DNA of 64,000 nt from Hoplostethus atlanticus (taxonomy: Eukaryota; Chordata; Actinopteri; Trachichthyiformes; Trachichthyidae): positions 744,001-808,000 of the forward strand of contig JAXDDX010000043.1 in the NCBI GenBank assembly GCA_034670405.1, written 5' to 3'. Below, piece by piece: positions 24,250 through 36,830 of this stretch; the stretch's first letter is position 1, and the number at the start of each line of letters is the position of its first letter. The notes under the pieces are model-generated. The model had not been told where the DNA came from. It ran no database searches and was given only the letters and a program-made list of their open reading frames with translations. The position numbers and the translations under genes are program-made.

Positions 24250-24860
24250 AAGAGAAATGGTAATTGGAGATGAATGTTATCATCCCAGATGAAACATGGG
24301 ACAGAGTATGTAGGGAGGGCCACAAACTCACCAGCAGTCCAACATGGAGAGAGTTTGACTGGAAAGTCAAAATGGGGTTTTTCAAAACACCTCTTGTTCT
24401 TTGAAAATATATTGACTCATCCAAACTATCTTGGAGAGAATGTGGATTGGTGGGAGACCACACTCACATCTTCTGACATTGTCAAATTATCATATCATAT
24501 CAAATTATTATTACTACTGGAAAGGAATTCAGGAGGAGATTAAATTGATTTTGGGAATGGATTTATCTTTAGATCCAACCTATTTCACATTAGGTACAAT
24601 GCCAGAGGAGTTTGATAGAGTTTGATTTGACATAAATTATACTTACAAGAAGTCCTACTTTGGATTGCCAAAAAAATTATCACAATCTCCTGGCTGAAAC
24701 CACAACCACCTACCTTGAATCAATAGAGGGAAAGGGTGAAAACTATATATTATATGGAGTTTGTAACAGCTTAAATTACAATATACCTTTTTGGCAGAAT
24801 GGACCCCTGTTACACTCCAGCTCCCAAGACTATGTAAATTAGACTGTTGAGAATGAGAAT
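24250..24860 (+). mobile_element. L1-clade ORF2 C-terminal fragment
   Basis: Broken + frames read like a fish L1/Tx1-type ORF2 tail. One has RMWIGGRPHSHL, in place of a GC--H-HH zinc-knuckle region, then GIQEEIKLILGMDLSLDPTYF. About 24655-24710, AKKIITISWLKPQPPTY-like codons are visible with frame changes. It is heavily decayed. Confidence 0.65.
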
Positions 24861-24905
24861 GATGTCTATATATTATTTGGTCTTTTTTATTTCAGTTTTT
24901 ACTAT

Positions 24906-25439
24906 TACCCCTTTCACATTGGAGCAACGACCCAGGTTATTCCTGGGCGTTGGTGTGAAAGGGTCTACAGGGTTATCAGAGCCGGGTCCGCAACCCTGCT
25001 CTCAGATGCAGTTCTGCTGCAGCGTGAATGGGACGACCCGGGTTACGCAATGGATGGGAACCTCATTGGTTACGATCAGAGGCACATTATATGCTAGCCA
25101 GTTCACAACAAAGACCGTTTCAACAATGAACGAATAGAATGATTAATAACGGAGAATTGGAAATATTCCAAAATCAGAGAGCTTCTGTCCATTTGTGGGG
25201 AAGCGACAAATTACCTGGACGGTAAAAGATTCAATTATCTACGGCAACATCACAGTTTGTTTTTCAGCCCTGCGCAGCAGTGACTTATATGGTGACACAG
25301 CTCTTGTGCAGTCTGGCCTGACTGGTTGATGACCTGGGATAAACCCAGGACAGTAGATTGGTCTGAATAGGTCCAACACGGGAATGACCCGTGTTTCATA
25401 ACCCATGTAAATCCCGGGACTTGGATGTGAAAGGGGGTA
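24906..25439. mobile_element. MITE with TACCCCCTTTCACA ends
   Basis: The left end TACCCCTTTCACATTGGA and right end TGTGAAAGGGGGTA are inverted, with further inner symmetry (GACCCAGGTTATTCCTGGG versus CCCGTGTTTCATAACCC). It spans 534 bp. No clear target duplication or coding region was found. From 25440 to 26940 no gene is supported. Confidence 0.7.
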
Positions 25440-26949
25440 CATATCTCTTCTTTTTTGTCAGATCTTGTTCTCTCCCATTATATGGGTGTAATGTTAAGCT
25501 GTCATCACTGTGCTCCAAATTAGATTACTTTTTTTAACTTTTTTATTTACATTGTTATAGTATGTCTGATTGAATGTGCCCCCAAAAAAAAAATATTGAA
25601 AGAGTATTGTATATGGGAAATGAAGAGATACGTATGAGATTGCACAAAGGATGTTCGAAACAAATATGTAAACAAGTAGCTGCCCAGTATGAAAAACAAA
25701 CATAACCGGGCTATACATGCTGAAGATACAGCTAGCTTATCAATTGGTGCCCAGCTAGTGATAACTTACTCTTGCAACAATGTCCATCATTTGGTATGTA
25801 ATATTCTTTTGTAATGCTGCAAAGTCTGCTGCACTGTAGCTCCTCTTGCTGGGTGTGAAAGTGCTGGCTAAAAGTTGTAGAGCTCTCCCATAACCTCCCT
25901 GTATTTTGTGTCTTTGTAGATCTGTATGGGACACGTGCCACCAAGGATAAGCATAATGTTTGAATGTTATTAATGTTACTAATACTAAAGATAAACGCTG
26001 TTAATGCTGACAACATTAGTTGGTGTTATCAACGTCATGGATGTGCCATTCAATCCAGTTGCTGTAGTGTTTGATTTGGACCTTCTCCAGCTCTGGTCAT
26101 CTGTCCATGATTTTGATGGATTTTGATGTATAGTTCATTTTTATTCAAAGACTGGTTGAGTTTGCCTCTGTTTCCTTCTGCTTCGCTGTCTTCCGCATAG
26201 TGGTTCTCACTCAGAGTATGATGTAAATCAAATATGGCTGACTTGTCTTCCCTGCTGCCGTAACTTGATGGCTTGAAAAAGCCTGATATTGTAGGGACAT
26301 TTTGTAGACTGCTTTGAATTTTTTACGACTCCCATGATCCTTTTGTATTCAGAAAGAACTCTTCTTTCTTTAACTGTTAATGTCATCATCTGAGGAATCT
26401 GTTTTTTGTCTGTATACTGTTGAAAATGCATGTCTTATCTACCAAAAGTGAGGACATTTTGGTCACAATTCCAGGGACTAGTTTTCCCCGTCAATTGGAT
26501 TCTAGGGAGACAGTATTACAGTATACATTAGTATCAGTGTAGATCCACAAAAGGAGGGGGATGTTCTCCTCAAAGTTGTGACATTAGCTACGTTTACATG
26601 CAGAATATTTCATTGTTATCTAATCATTTATTTCACAGAGTAAATTCATTCTGATCCAAAATAAACGCTAAATAAAATGATCCCCAAGCATATAATCAAT
26701 CAATGATTTTTTTGACCTGTGCAGAATCATTGCATGCTCTAGCAAAAACGTTTTACATGTGCACAGACGTTCCATGATTCTTTCAACGTTTTCAACAAAA
26801 ATGTTGTATCGCCGACCGACTAGTTCTGCTTCACACCCAGCATGTTCAGACTTTCACGGAAACTTCTGACATCACTTACCATGGAACACACACATGAATA
26901 TGTGTGTGTGTATATATATATATACTTTTCTAATTTGAGTCAAGCATTA

Positions 26950-28083
26950 AAAAGGTCTTGAAATATCTTCAATTGACTTTGACTACTACTAAACCACTGC
27001 CAAAAAAGAGGAGCCTTGATACTTCTATTATTAGCAACTACAGACATTTATCAAATCTACCTTTTTATAAGTAAAATTATTGAGAAAGTTGTCTTCCAAC
27101 AACTATTGGATGTTAGTGTTGCATTTGATACTGTAGATCATAGTATACTTCTAGACAGATTAGAAAACTGGGTTGGACTTTCCGGCACGGTCTTAAATTG
27201 GTTCAAGTCATATCAACAAGACAGGAACTATTTTGTTTCCATTGGCAACTATAAATCTGAGCTAACCAACATGACTTGTGGAGTCCCCCAAGGTTCAATC
27301 CTGGGCCTTGTCTCTTCAACCTCTACATGCTCCCGCTAGGCCAAACTATGCAAAATAACAGTATTGCCTACCACTGCTATGCGGACGACACCCAAATCTA
27401 TATAGCCCTATCTCCAAATGACTATCGTCCCATAAACTTACTGTGCCAATGCATTAAGCAAGTCAATGCCTGGATGTGCCAGAACTTCCTTCAGCTAAAT
27501 AAAGACAAGACTGAGATAATTGTCTTTGGTGCCAAAGAAAAAAGGCTGAAAGTTAGTACATACCCTGACTCCCTGTCTTGTTACAGACTCGGATCTAAAT
27601 TTTAACAGCCACATTTGTTTGTAACAAAATCAGCCTATCATCATCTTAAAAACATTCACGCCTTTATTACCAGTAGGCTAGACTATTGTAATGGTCTTCT
27701 TTCAGGTCTCCCTAAAAAGGCACTGAGACAGCTACAGCTCATTCAGAATGCTGCTGCTAGACTACTAACAAAGACGAAAAAGTTTGACCACATCACACCA
27801 ATTTTCAGATCCCTGCATTGGCTTCCAGTGTGTCAGAGAATTGACTTTAAAATATTGTTACTCGTCACTAAATGGTCTAGGACCAAAATACATCGCTGAC
27901 ATGCTCACCCAATATGAACCCTCCAGACCCCTCAGGTCAACTCGAACAGGTCTGCTAACTTCCCAGAGTTAAAACCAAACAGGGTGAAGCAGTGTTTAGT
28001 TACCATGCAACAAATAGCTGGGACAAACTTCCAGAAGAATTGAGACTTGCTCCCTCAATAACTACTTTTAAGTCCAAACTAAA
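26950..28083 (+). mobile_element. CR1/L2-like LINE RT, internally deleted
   Basis: The + strand frames carry [20 protein letters not shown], then a jump to [30 protein letters not shown], the catalytic HCYADDTQIYI at about 27372-27405, [33 protein letters not shown] and [10 protein letters not shown]. About 60 residues between the early RT and the first catalytic Asp region are missing, and there are several frame changes. It ends abruptly at 28083 against LTR-element gag sequence, so one inserted into or recombined with the other. Confidence 0.88.
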
Positions 28084-28334
28084 AGGAAGGCTTCGGCATC
28101 ATCCTCGCCGGTCATCCGCTGGAGAGTGACTGGGGCAGGGGCAGGCAGCCGATTTGCTTGGAGGTCCCGCAGCAGATCATGCAGCGCCCCGCGGTCCGCC
28201 ACCTGTGTGTGCGCCATGGTTAGGAGGGCCTGTGTTTGCTGCTGCAGGACCACTGCCTGCGCGTCCCGCATGGCTGCCAGATGGCCGACCAGGTTCTCCA
28301 GGGGAGATGCCTCTGTCCTGCGCTTGTCTGCCAT
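28084..28334 (-). pseudogene. LTR-retroelement gag N-terminus (partial)
   Basis: The minus-strand frame begins at ATG 28334, directly at the primer-binding site, and runs about 83 codons until the junction with the LINE at 28083. It starts MADKRRTEASPLENL and ends GEDDAEAF, the kind of gag start seen in fish Ty3/gypsy-like elements. It has a glutamine-rich helical stretch and no zinc knuckle in the part present. The rest of gag and all of pol are absent. Its LTR lies immediately upstream on the same strand. Confidence 0.65.
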
Positions 28335-28350
28335 CCCAGACGAGACCCCA
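28333..28350 (-). promoter_or_regulatory. Primer-binding site, tRNA-Pro type
   Basis: Read on the minus strand, the 18 nt one base after the LTR are TGGGGTCTCGTCTGGGAT. This differs at two positions from the tRNA-Pro primer-binding site known from murine gammaretroviruses. It overlaps the gag ATG. Confidence 0.7.
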
Positions 28351-28351
28351 C

Positions 28352-28703
28352 TGTAGCCAACTTGCTACCACCGGGTAGTGACAGACAGAGATAAGACCGA
28401 GACAGGGGGTTGGGGTTGGGCGGCACGGCGCGTTTATTTCAGTCCTTCACACAATTAAGTCACGCATAAATCAATAGGGCTCCCTCGCCCTGGTCCGCTC
28501 ACTGCGGCTCTGCACAGTCCTGAGTGCTTTCTCTCTCTTTCTCGGTTCCTGCTCACTGTAACATATATAGACAAGAACCCACAGACACACACACACACTC
28601 AGTCCTGATCTGCCGCAGCCGGGGCAGGGCGAATCCGCCTGCCAGCCCGACTCCGGCCCCCGCACCCAGCCAACGGCCCAACCACACACCCCAGTCTGCC
28701 ACA
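28352..28703 (-). mobile_element. 5' LTR of a Ty3/gypsy-like element
   Basis: On the minus strand it runs from TGTGGCAGACTGGGGTG (28703) to GGCTACA (28352). It has a TATA-like ACATATATAG complement near 28563 and an AATAAA complement (TTTATT) near 28434. It is followed by a primer-binding site and gag, so it is the 5' LTR. It is about 352 bp, homologous at both ends to the solo LTRs at 12787 and 61528 but diverged in the middle. The 3' half of the element is missing. Confidence 0.8.
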
Positions 28704-28709
28704 CCCTCA

Positions 28710-30330
28710 TGACAGACATGAGAGACAAAAGACACATTTTAAACCAGGAAAAACAGAATAGACTAGCACTTATGTAGAAAGAAAATGGAGGCAAAGATTG
28801 TGGAGAAGAAGAGATTAAAAAAAGAGAGGGAAAGATTTGGGTAGAATGAGAGGCAGACTGACAGACATTATTTTCTAGTGGCAGACATTCTATTCTGTTG
28901 GCCTTCCACCTGCACATCTGAAACTGGTTTATAACAACACACACCCACACAATTGTAGCAGGTTTCAGTTATACTGACTAAACTAACAGATCAAAATTGG
29001 TCTTCTCACAGCTGACTTCAACAAGATCTCTAGCTTTTTCCTGCTACTCCCACATTTTCTCAATTTCCTGTCAGATGATACATGATGGATACATCAGTTC
29101 CGGCAAAATGGTAGATAATGGTGGTCAGTTACAACAAAGTTACAACAAATATGACCCCAATCAGCCAGATGGTGGCACTATAATTAAAGGTCAAACTTTA
29201 CAGGCTATATATCCCACACAGCAAGTCCGATTGTCATGAGATTAAATAACTGGTGGGACCTTCTTTAGCAGCACTGTATGTGTACCAAGTTTCATGCAAA
29301 TCAGATTTACGGTGTAGGAGTTCTGGCCTTAAAATTTTTAAATCTGGACATTTAATTATTGCGCCGATTGGAGTCACATTTTTTGGGAAGCATTTGCACA
29401 TCAATATCATTCTGCCAAAGTTCATGTCTCTGCTCACGGCAATATTTGCGAAACGGTGGATAAACCGAAAAACAATAAACCAATAGGGTTTCAGCCTCAT
29501 GGGCTCAAACCCCTAATAAATGGATAAATAAATAGAAGAAAAAGGTGAAATAGTAAAATTATTTTGCGAATAAGGACCATAGACAAGGTTCCAAGATTTA
29601 GCTTGCCATTTTCATTGGCTAGAGCTCTTTAAACACATACGGAAAGTCAGATATGTATCCAATACAGCCATTTGTTGGGTCTGTCTTTCTTTCTGCTTGA
29701 CCCCTCACCTGTTCTGCTGTGTTCTGCTCTGACAGGCTATCTCTTTGACTGTCAATCTGATACTTTTTTTTTTTTTTTTTCATATGTGGGTTGCACACAC
29801 AACCACACATACTGAGCCTGTGTTTATGTACCTTATAAACATTGAAATGTGTGAATGTAGTCAGATTTGTGACCCATTTTTGGGTGCGACCCATTGTTTA
29901 AGAGGCACACAAATAATTAGAGGGCTTTCAGATGATGTAACACGCCCTCTGTTGGCCGTATTGGAGGTCCACAGTTCTTGCACAACAACATCTGAGAACA
30001 GCTGATTGCATTTCTAAACTTAAAACTCAGCTGTCTCAACTCTCTGGAATAGACATGGTTAATGTCTGTGGTGTTTTTGACTAGAGACTGATCATTTCAT
30101 TACTGATACATGAACATGATTATAGATTGTTGTTTTTTTTTATTTTAATAAAGTTAATGTCATGAAGTTTTCATCAAACCATTAAGAATGCATCAAGTCC
30201 TTTTTTTTTACTTGCTGTTTGAGTTCTTTGCTATAATCAACCATCCTTTGTTCCAAAAGGTTTTTGTGTGTGAGAGAATAATTTAGTTATCTCTTATTTA
30301 TTTTTTTCTCTCTTTCCCCATCTATTTGTC
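28710..30330. other. wwtr1 intron sequence without genes
   Basis: No gene is supported. A dispersed fish repeat lies at about 29090-29520, recognised by ACCAAGTTTCATGCAAATC and the AGGGTTTCAGCCTCATGGGC end. A T(20) tract is at 29764-29783. The last 60 bases are the pyrimidine-rich lead into the next wwtr1 exon. Confidence 0.6.
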
Positions 30331-30337
30331 TTTCCAG

Positions 30338-30517
30338 CGATGCAACAACAGCACCATCACCAACAACAACAGATGCAGGCCCAGCAGGTCCCAGTTCAGA
30401 CCCTGGGCTCACCTAGGACTTTGGCCCAGCAGCACGGCTCCACTGGTGGCATGATGGTTGTGGGAGGGCCCCTGGGGGCTGGGGCAAGCAGAGTTAGTGG
30501 AGTTAGCAGTGTTCAAG
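30338..30517 (+). CDS. wwtr1: wwtr1 exon: Gln/His-rich transactivation region
   Basis: Acceptor TTTCCAG, then codons for AMQQQQHHHQQQQMQAQQ and a Gly/Ser/Val-rich stretch ending SVQG, donor GTAATT. The phase (two bases in, one base over) fits the exons on either side. The position after QRSMALSQPNL matches the Gln-rich segment that follows the same motif in mammalian TAZ. The Gly-rich tail (GGMMVVGGPLGAGAS) is extra relative to mammals. This region belongs to the disordered activation domain. Confidence 0.9.
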
Positions 30518-30599
30518 GTAATTCCAAAACCTTGTATCTACACTGCTTGTGACATTGAGTGAGGTGGAACTCTTAAAGCCTCCGGTGGTTGTTTTTATT

Positions 30600-31835
30600 T
30601 TCTATAACTAAAATTTGCAATATGATCCAAAACTTACGATCTGCCATAAATCTCCCTATGCCGTACACACATGGCACTTTTAAACATAAGGTCATTAACA
30701 GGCAAGTCTTTTATCATCAGTGACCTCATATGTGACAACAAATTAGATGCATGTTTTTTAACTGAGACCTGGCTTGGGACAGATTGCCAGGCTGTTTTTA
30801 ATTGAAGCCTCCCCACCTAACTTTACTTTTTCAGAAGCTATTAGAAATGGTCAGAGAGGGGGAGGCACTGCAAGCATACTTTCTTCCCCTCTCTGCCATA
30901 AGACCATCTAATTTGGTGATTTCTCATCTTTTTAATACCACGCTGTTCTATTAAAATGTAATCCAACGGTACTAGCAGTCACAGTATACAGGCCCCAGTT
31001 TTCGGAGACGCTATCCATCATTTACTCAAACTTCCACTTCTATGTTTACAATCCTCTCTAAAGCAGTGGGTTTTTTTATGTTTTAGGCTCCATGGATTTT
31101 ACACCGCATGTCAAAGGACCCACACATAAACAAGGACACATTTTGTTATAGCTCATGGACTCTCAATAGAAATAACATCCATTACTGACATTGCTGTTAC
31201 GGATCACTATTGTGTTTATTTTACTGTGAAGACATGCAATGTGCTTTTTAATACCGAAAACATTATAAAAAAGCGCTGCCTTGACTCAGCAACAGGTGAA
31301 AATTTGATGTCACTTTTTAACAATCAATCTCCTTTATTGCCTCTTCCTTTTGCCAGTGATCTAGCAGATAGTTTTTGTGCAAAGCTAAGGGCCACTATTG
31401 ATTCTGTTGCCCCAGCTAGATTTAAAAAAAAAAGTCAGAAATAAACCCAGGATTCCCTGGAAAATCCACTATGACAATTTTAATGACATCCTTTTATTAT
31501 ATAATCATCCTGAAAACTACATGATAACAAACCACTATGCTCCTCACTATTCCAAAAACTTAGACAAAGACCTATTCAAAACACACCTCTAAGGACCGTT
31601 ACTATTTATTATTATCTTCATGTGTTTATGTAACTATTTATGAATTCATTTTTTTAATAATATTTTTTTATTTTAAAATTTTGACTCTGTGTATCTCTTT
31701 TAATCTCTTTGTGTTAGTTTTAATCTTTTATCTTTCTCCACTCTGAATCTGTGCACTTTTTATTTGATGTCAAGCGCATTGCATTGCATCTTAATGTACG
31801 AATCGGCTATATAAATAAAGTTTCATTGATTGACT
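30600..31835 (+). mobile_element. LINE fragment: endonuclease start and 3' end
   Basis: Around 30680-30800, broken + frames give ALLNIRSLTGKSFIISDLIC and FLTETWLGTD, typical of the apurinic endonuclease start of CR1/L2-like LINEs. Around 31225-31440 the frame includes FASDLADSFCAKL and VAPAR, the linker before RT. RT itself is deleted. The 3' end at 31770-31835 reads GCATTGCATCTTAATGTACG then CTATATAAATAAAGTTTCATTGATTG. Confidence 0.75.
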
Positions 31836-32238
31836 TCTGAACAGATTCCCATGAAATTTGGTGGACAGATAGATAGGACAGACTAAGGTGGTGATGCTGA
31901 TGTGGGATTTCCGCCATTAGACAATTTAGTTTTTTAGCAACAACTACAAAACTAGCGGAGATAGACTTGATTCCAAATGGTATGTTTGCAGGGTCAAGAA
32001 ATCAATTTAACTTAAAATTTAAGTGATAGGAATGAGTCTTTGGATGTAATGTCAAGCTGGAGAATTGTTTAGCATTTGCAGAGGTTTGCGCTTTCCAAGT
32101 GCCTCTAGTTTCATATTGGAAATCTTCTGTCTAAGCCCTCCTTGTTTTTATTCTTGAGTAGAATTACCATTTTTAGTGCTGTTACTGTTAGCCAGTGGAA
32201 GCAGATGTCTCTAACCACTCCTTGGTTTCTGTTTTAAG

Positions 32239-32333
32239 GTGTTAGTGTTAGCCAGCAGCAGAAGATGAGACTGCAAAGGATCCAGCTGGAGAGAGAGAGG
32301 ATCCAGAGACGACAGGAGGAGCTCATGAGACAG
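32239..32333 (+). CDS. wwtr1: wwtr1 exon: coiled-coil start
   Basis: Acceptor TTTTAAG, then GVSVSQQQKMRLQRIQLERE and RIQRRQEELMRQ, donor GTCATT (weaker than consensus). The heptad-rich basic/acidic helix is the coiled coil of TAZ. It shares RLQRIQ-ERERI and RQEELMRQ with the mammalian protein. The exon ends in phase 0. Confidence 0.95.
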
Positions 32334-32571
32334 GTCATTGTCGCACGCATGCACGCACACAATAAGGTTATTCACAGGAACACACATATGCAGCATACAC
32401 AAATATGCTTATACACACTGCACATGCTCACATGGGCACACATGCAGACATTGCACAAACACACAGTTGCATCTGCACATTCCATTTCTTATTATTAATT
32501 GTGATAATTGTGAATTTTGTTTAATGGAAAACCTACTGATTTTGGGTATTCTCTTTCTCTGTTATCCTCAG

Positions 32572-32699
32572 GAGGTGGCACTGTGTAGACAGCTCCCTTT
32601 GGAAGCAGACAGTTTAGCCTCATCACTTCCCCCTGCTGGTGGCAGTCAGAACAACAGTAACAACATGGTCACCAGCGGGTCAGACTCCTTCCTCAACAG
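32572..32699 (+). CDS. wwtr1: wwtr1 exon: coiled-coil end and Ser-rich linker
   Basis: Acceptor CCTCAG, then EVALCRQLPLEADSLASSLP, which completes the coiled coil (EEALCRQLPME-like in mammals). A Ser/Asn-rich linker ending SDSFLN follows, donor GTAACT. It ends in phase 2 and joins the next exon to give Ser. Confidence 0.95.
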
Positions 32700-33445
32700 G
32701 TAACTAAAAACTCCAAATCAGGAGAATCAGCAAGTCACAGCATCACCTTTTAGTCACTAGAATACTCAACATGCTCAGACTGGGGAGGGGTAAAGACAAC
32801 ACCATATGCCATCTTGCATTACATCCAGGGTGCGATTTGTGAAAAAATCAGAGGGGGCGGGGGGGTGTTTTTGAAACGTTTTTTTTTTTTCATGAAAATA
32901 AATCACGAACCACAGTGGGCCTATATAGACTATGAAGCCTGTTAGGCTATTTCTTGCAGCTGTTAAAGTAACATTTATAGAATAATTATGAACTTTAATA
33001 AAACAATTTCGGAACTTGAACTCAACCACTGCATTTGCAGGAATATTTTACAAATTTCTTTTTTAATTCATCAAATAGCGCGATATTTTCACTCTCATGC
33101 CTTGTCCTCATGCGGCCACATAGGCGATGCGATCATACACAACAAAACATCAAGGCCACTGGAATCACGTAGCCTAGACGCGGTGTCATCTCTATTGTCG
33201 CACGAGTGCTGACAGTGAAGTCCATTTCTGATTTTATTGTTGTTTGCACTATAGACTGTTCTCACGTTGCAGTGCTTTAGTTAGATATATTTTTAAAATA
33301 TTTTTATTTTGAGATCCCCGTCACTTACAAAATAAAGAGGGGGGGTACTGTAATAGTAATTACATAAACCTTTAACGTGTATCTTGCCTTGTTAGAGCTA
33401 ACTTCATAAAATATTGTCTATATATGTAATGAGACAAGACTCCGT

Positions 33446-33450
<5 letters not shown>

Positions 33451-33490
<40 letters not shown>

Positions 33491-33491
33491 A
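33451..33491. repeat. (CT)n tract at a wwtr1 splice acceptor
   Basis: An almost pure CT run forms the polypyrimidine tract directly before the AG at 33491-33492. Confidence 0.9.
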
Positions 33492-33492
33492 G

Positions 33493-33605
33493 TCATTTCC
33501 ACCACTCCAGAGAACAGAGCACTGACAGTGGATTGGGTTTAGGTTGTTACAGTATACCAACCACACCTGAAGACTATCTCAATAACATGGAGGAGATGGA
33601 TACAG
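33493..33605 (+). CDS. wwtr1: wwtr1 exon: phosphodegron and activation domain
   Basis: The codons read SHFHHSREQSTDSGLGLGCY and then SIPTTPEDYLNNMEEMDT. SREQSTDSGLGLG is the TAZ C-terminal phosphodegron that LATS and CK1 phosphorylate and SCF-beta-TrCP recognises. The rest is the acidic activation segment. The donor is GTATGC and the exon ends in phase 1. Confidence 0.96.
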
Positions 33606-33660
33606 GTATGCACAGGCATATGTGAACACACTCCACTCTTCTCGTATGTTTTTGCAGTAG

Positions 33661-33876
<216 letters not shown>

Positions 33877-36830
33877 ACACACACACTGAAAAAATGTCAG
33901 AAGTACACCAAATGTTCTCTACACAGAAACATACACAAATTATATCAACATGTGTACACAGGTAATTAGCATACACACACATACACTGTCCAACCATGCA
34001 GCATTGATGAGGGAGGACTGTTACTGGCTGTGCCTTTCTGCTCTCATAAGTTGTATGTTTACTCTGCTGAGGATGTCTCAAGGATGTGGAGACGGTTAAG
34101 GTCTGGACTGGAATGACATTAGGATGATACTGGGATGACACTGGATAGACAGAGTTAAGTGGTGATAGATAGGTGATATTACGGAGAACAACATTACATA
34201 TTTACAGCTAATGCTTTTTTTAGTTCTAGAGTTGGGCCAGTAAAGCATAGGTCATAGTACAACCTGACAAAACTCTCTCTCTCTCATGTGTCTGTCATGA
34301 AACAAAAAGCCAGACACCACTGTTTTCATAGTTATCATTAAACTGGGTTCCATGGTGATCTGGTTTGTTGTTCCTGCTGTCTCAGCCACCTGGAAGGGGG
34401 GGGGGGGGGGGGGGGGGGGGGGTTACTGTACTTCTAAGAGGCAGCAGAAAGTATGAAGCATTTTTAAAATCGCTTCCTTTCTGCATCAGCAACCTCTGTA
34501 GCAATTAACCGAGTCTGGCTCAGTCAACCCAGCCAGGGAGTGGATTTCACTGTAAAACTGAACAAATAGTGCTTGTGTACATCTACTATTCAGCCGAAGA
34601 GGAAGTGCCTTCCCGTGTTTGTTTTTTTAACTACCTTTGTGAGCTTACCAGGTGTTACAGCAGATTTTTAGCAGGCCTACACTAAAGCTGAATATATATA
34701 TAATAGCCAGTCAGATCAAAGCAGTTCTTCTGAGGTTTTTGTGCCAAGTATGTATGTCTTGTATCCTTTCGACGGGATTATCTATATATGTGGTAAAGCT
34801 TTAAACTGTTGACCCTGTATTATTATTGATTATAAAGACAATGATTTTTTGACGAGGGTGCAGTAACCATGTGAACAAGCAGCCATGTTATTGTTGTTGA
34901 AACTATACTTAAGTCTTTTATACTCTTTTATACTCCTTGCTACAGTATTCTGTATTATTAATATTATCTAATTGTAAAGTTTAAGAATTTAATTAGGCTA
35001 GATGGGTTGTTATTACAGTATTCTATGGCCTTCTAGGTTCCCTAAATTCAACTAAGCTCCAGCATTTTTGTCCTACTGGTTTGCAACAGGACAGCAACTT
35101 ATCTTTTTGCTTTCAACAAAACAGCATTTTTATCCCAAAGATTTTTAGCAGACATGCATCTTGTTGGTAGTCAACGAAATGGAATCCTTGTCCCATCGAT
35201 TTTTCAATGGAACAGGCTTTTCTTTTTGCCATTGGTTTTTAACTGAACAGCATCTCTAGTCCCACTGGGTTTCAAAGGTGCAGAAATAGCAGCAATGCTA
35301 AGATTAGCTACGGGGACCACAAGGCCTGTTCCCTATACTGTAATATGAAGTCTAAAGATGTTGCATATACCACTGTAGGATTTTCATTACTAGAGGTTGT
35401 ATTTTTAGTATTTATCGAGATATATAAATCTTTTTTCTGTTATCTTTTAGAGAGAGGTTGCTTTTCAAAGGAAATTTGGACACGGAAATTTCCAGTCGCT
35501 TTGACCAGTCGATAGTGCTTAATCAGAAAGTGAGTGTTGGTATTCATGACTAGAAGAGCAGGGCTAAATTCCACTCACATTTTCACAAAGCTGCTATGAC
35601 TTGTAAGCAAGTAAGTGAGCTTTCTTTTTTTTTTTTTTCGTTTGCTGACATTTTTGTTTTGTGTTCCTAACAAGCAGGGCTGATCGCTAGTGATTGGAAT
35701 GCACCACAGGGCTCCTGCTGTGCCAGGCCTGATTATGGTTTTGTATCTATCTGTCTCGTTCAACCGTTGGATTTTATTTAAACTTTTGGCATAAAGGCAC
35801 GTGAGCATGTGATCAGATCATCGTCATCTTTTATTTTCAGAGTGAATTAAATCCAGCCCTAATTAGCAGTCAGCTGCTACCAATTCTTTTTAAACTCAAA
35901 ACAGCAACAAAAATCCTGTTACCTAGCTATAGCGAGGGTTGCTTAGTGCCATATCTATAGCCAGATGGATACAGATTACCATGGTAACTACCACTGTGCA
36001 TGGTTATAGGTTACTATGGCACTTCATTTGGTCAGTGGTTACTATGGTAACTGTTGTTCATGGAGATGGTTAGGACCAAGACAGTGACAGAAAATAAGGC
36101 TGGTGCCAAGGACTTGTAGGAAGAGAAAAGACAAGTTGGGGTGGGGGGGGGGAAGCAATGGATGAGGAAGGATGGGAGGTAATTGGTACTTGTTACTCTG
36201 CTTAGTTGGAGAGATGGAGGGAGACGAGCAAGTAGAAGGAACATGCTTTAGCACCTGCTGTGGTTGGTCTTTTGAGAATCATACATTTAACTTGATTGGA
36301 GGAGCTCTGTGGGTGGGTGCAGGGATTGGTGCTTAGATTTGTAGTAGTGGCTGTGTAGGCGTCTACTGTTGTTGAAGCACACCGGGGAGATAAGAATGGG
36401 GAGGAATAGTATATTAATATTTGACCACTAGAGCTCAAGGTGGGATTGCAACTTAATTCAATTGATAGGCAGAATCAACGTTCCAAGCTTTGGAATGTCT
36501 CTGTCCAAAGGTTCTGGCTGTTTTTGATGTCCCAGGCTAATACAATGCTATACTACTACACATGCCCATGTTACCCTGAAGCAGCGCTTGTCTTACATGA
36601 CAATAGTAGTAAGAACTCCTGCTCTCCAATACTACTGCCTTGTGTTAAGCCAGCGTGCCCTATATAACTCTATTACAAGACTGTACCTTCCTCTACTCTG
36701 TAGCACTCATTGAACACGATGCAATGTCATGATGTCTGAAATCTATGAATAGACGGATGGCATTCAAATTCTGTAAACTTGTTTAAAAAACATTAAACTG
36801 GTTATGAAACCATAAAGATGTTCTCGCCGT
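33877..36830 (+). other. wwtr1: Probable wwtr1 3' UTR
   Basis: No other gene starts in this stretch and mammalian WWTR1 has a long 3' UTR, so the region is inferred to be mostly UTR. A candidate polyadenylation signal variant ATTAAA is at 36792-36797. No canonical AATAAA was picked out closer to the stop. Open frames within are short and unconserved-looking. It contains a 27-base G run at 34396-34422. Confidence 0.45.
34396..34422. repeat. Poly(G) run, 27 bases
   Basis: Uninterrupted G27, rare in vertebrate DNA and error-prone in sequencing, so its true length is doubtful. Confidence 0.9.

Noticed and set aside
28471-28950. A 159-codon minus-strand frame
   Set aside because: It spans the LTR and unrelated flank and has no domain.
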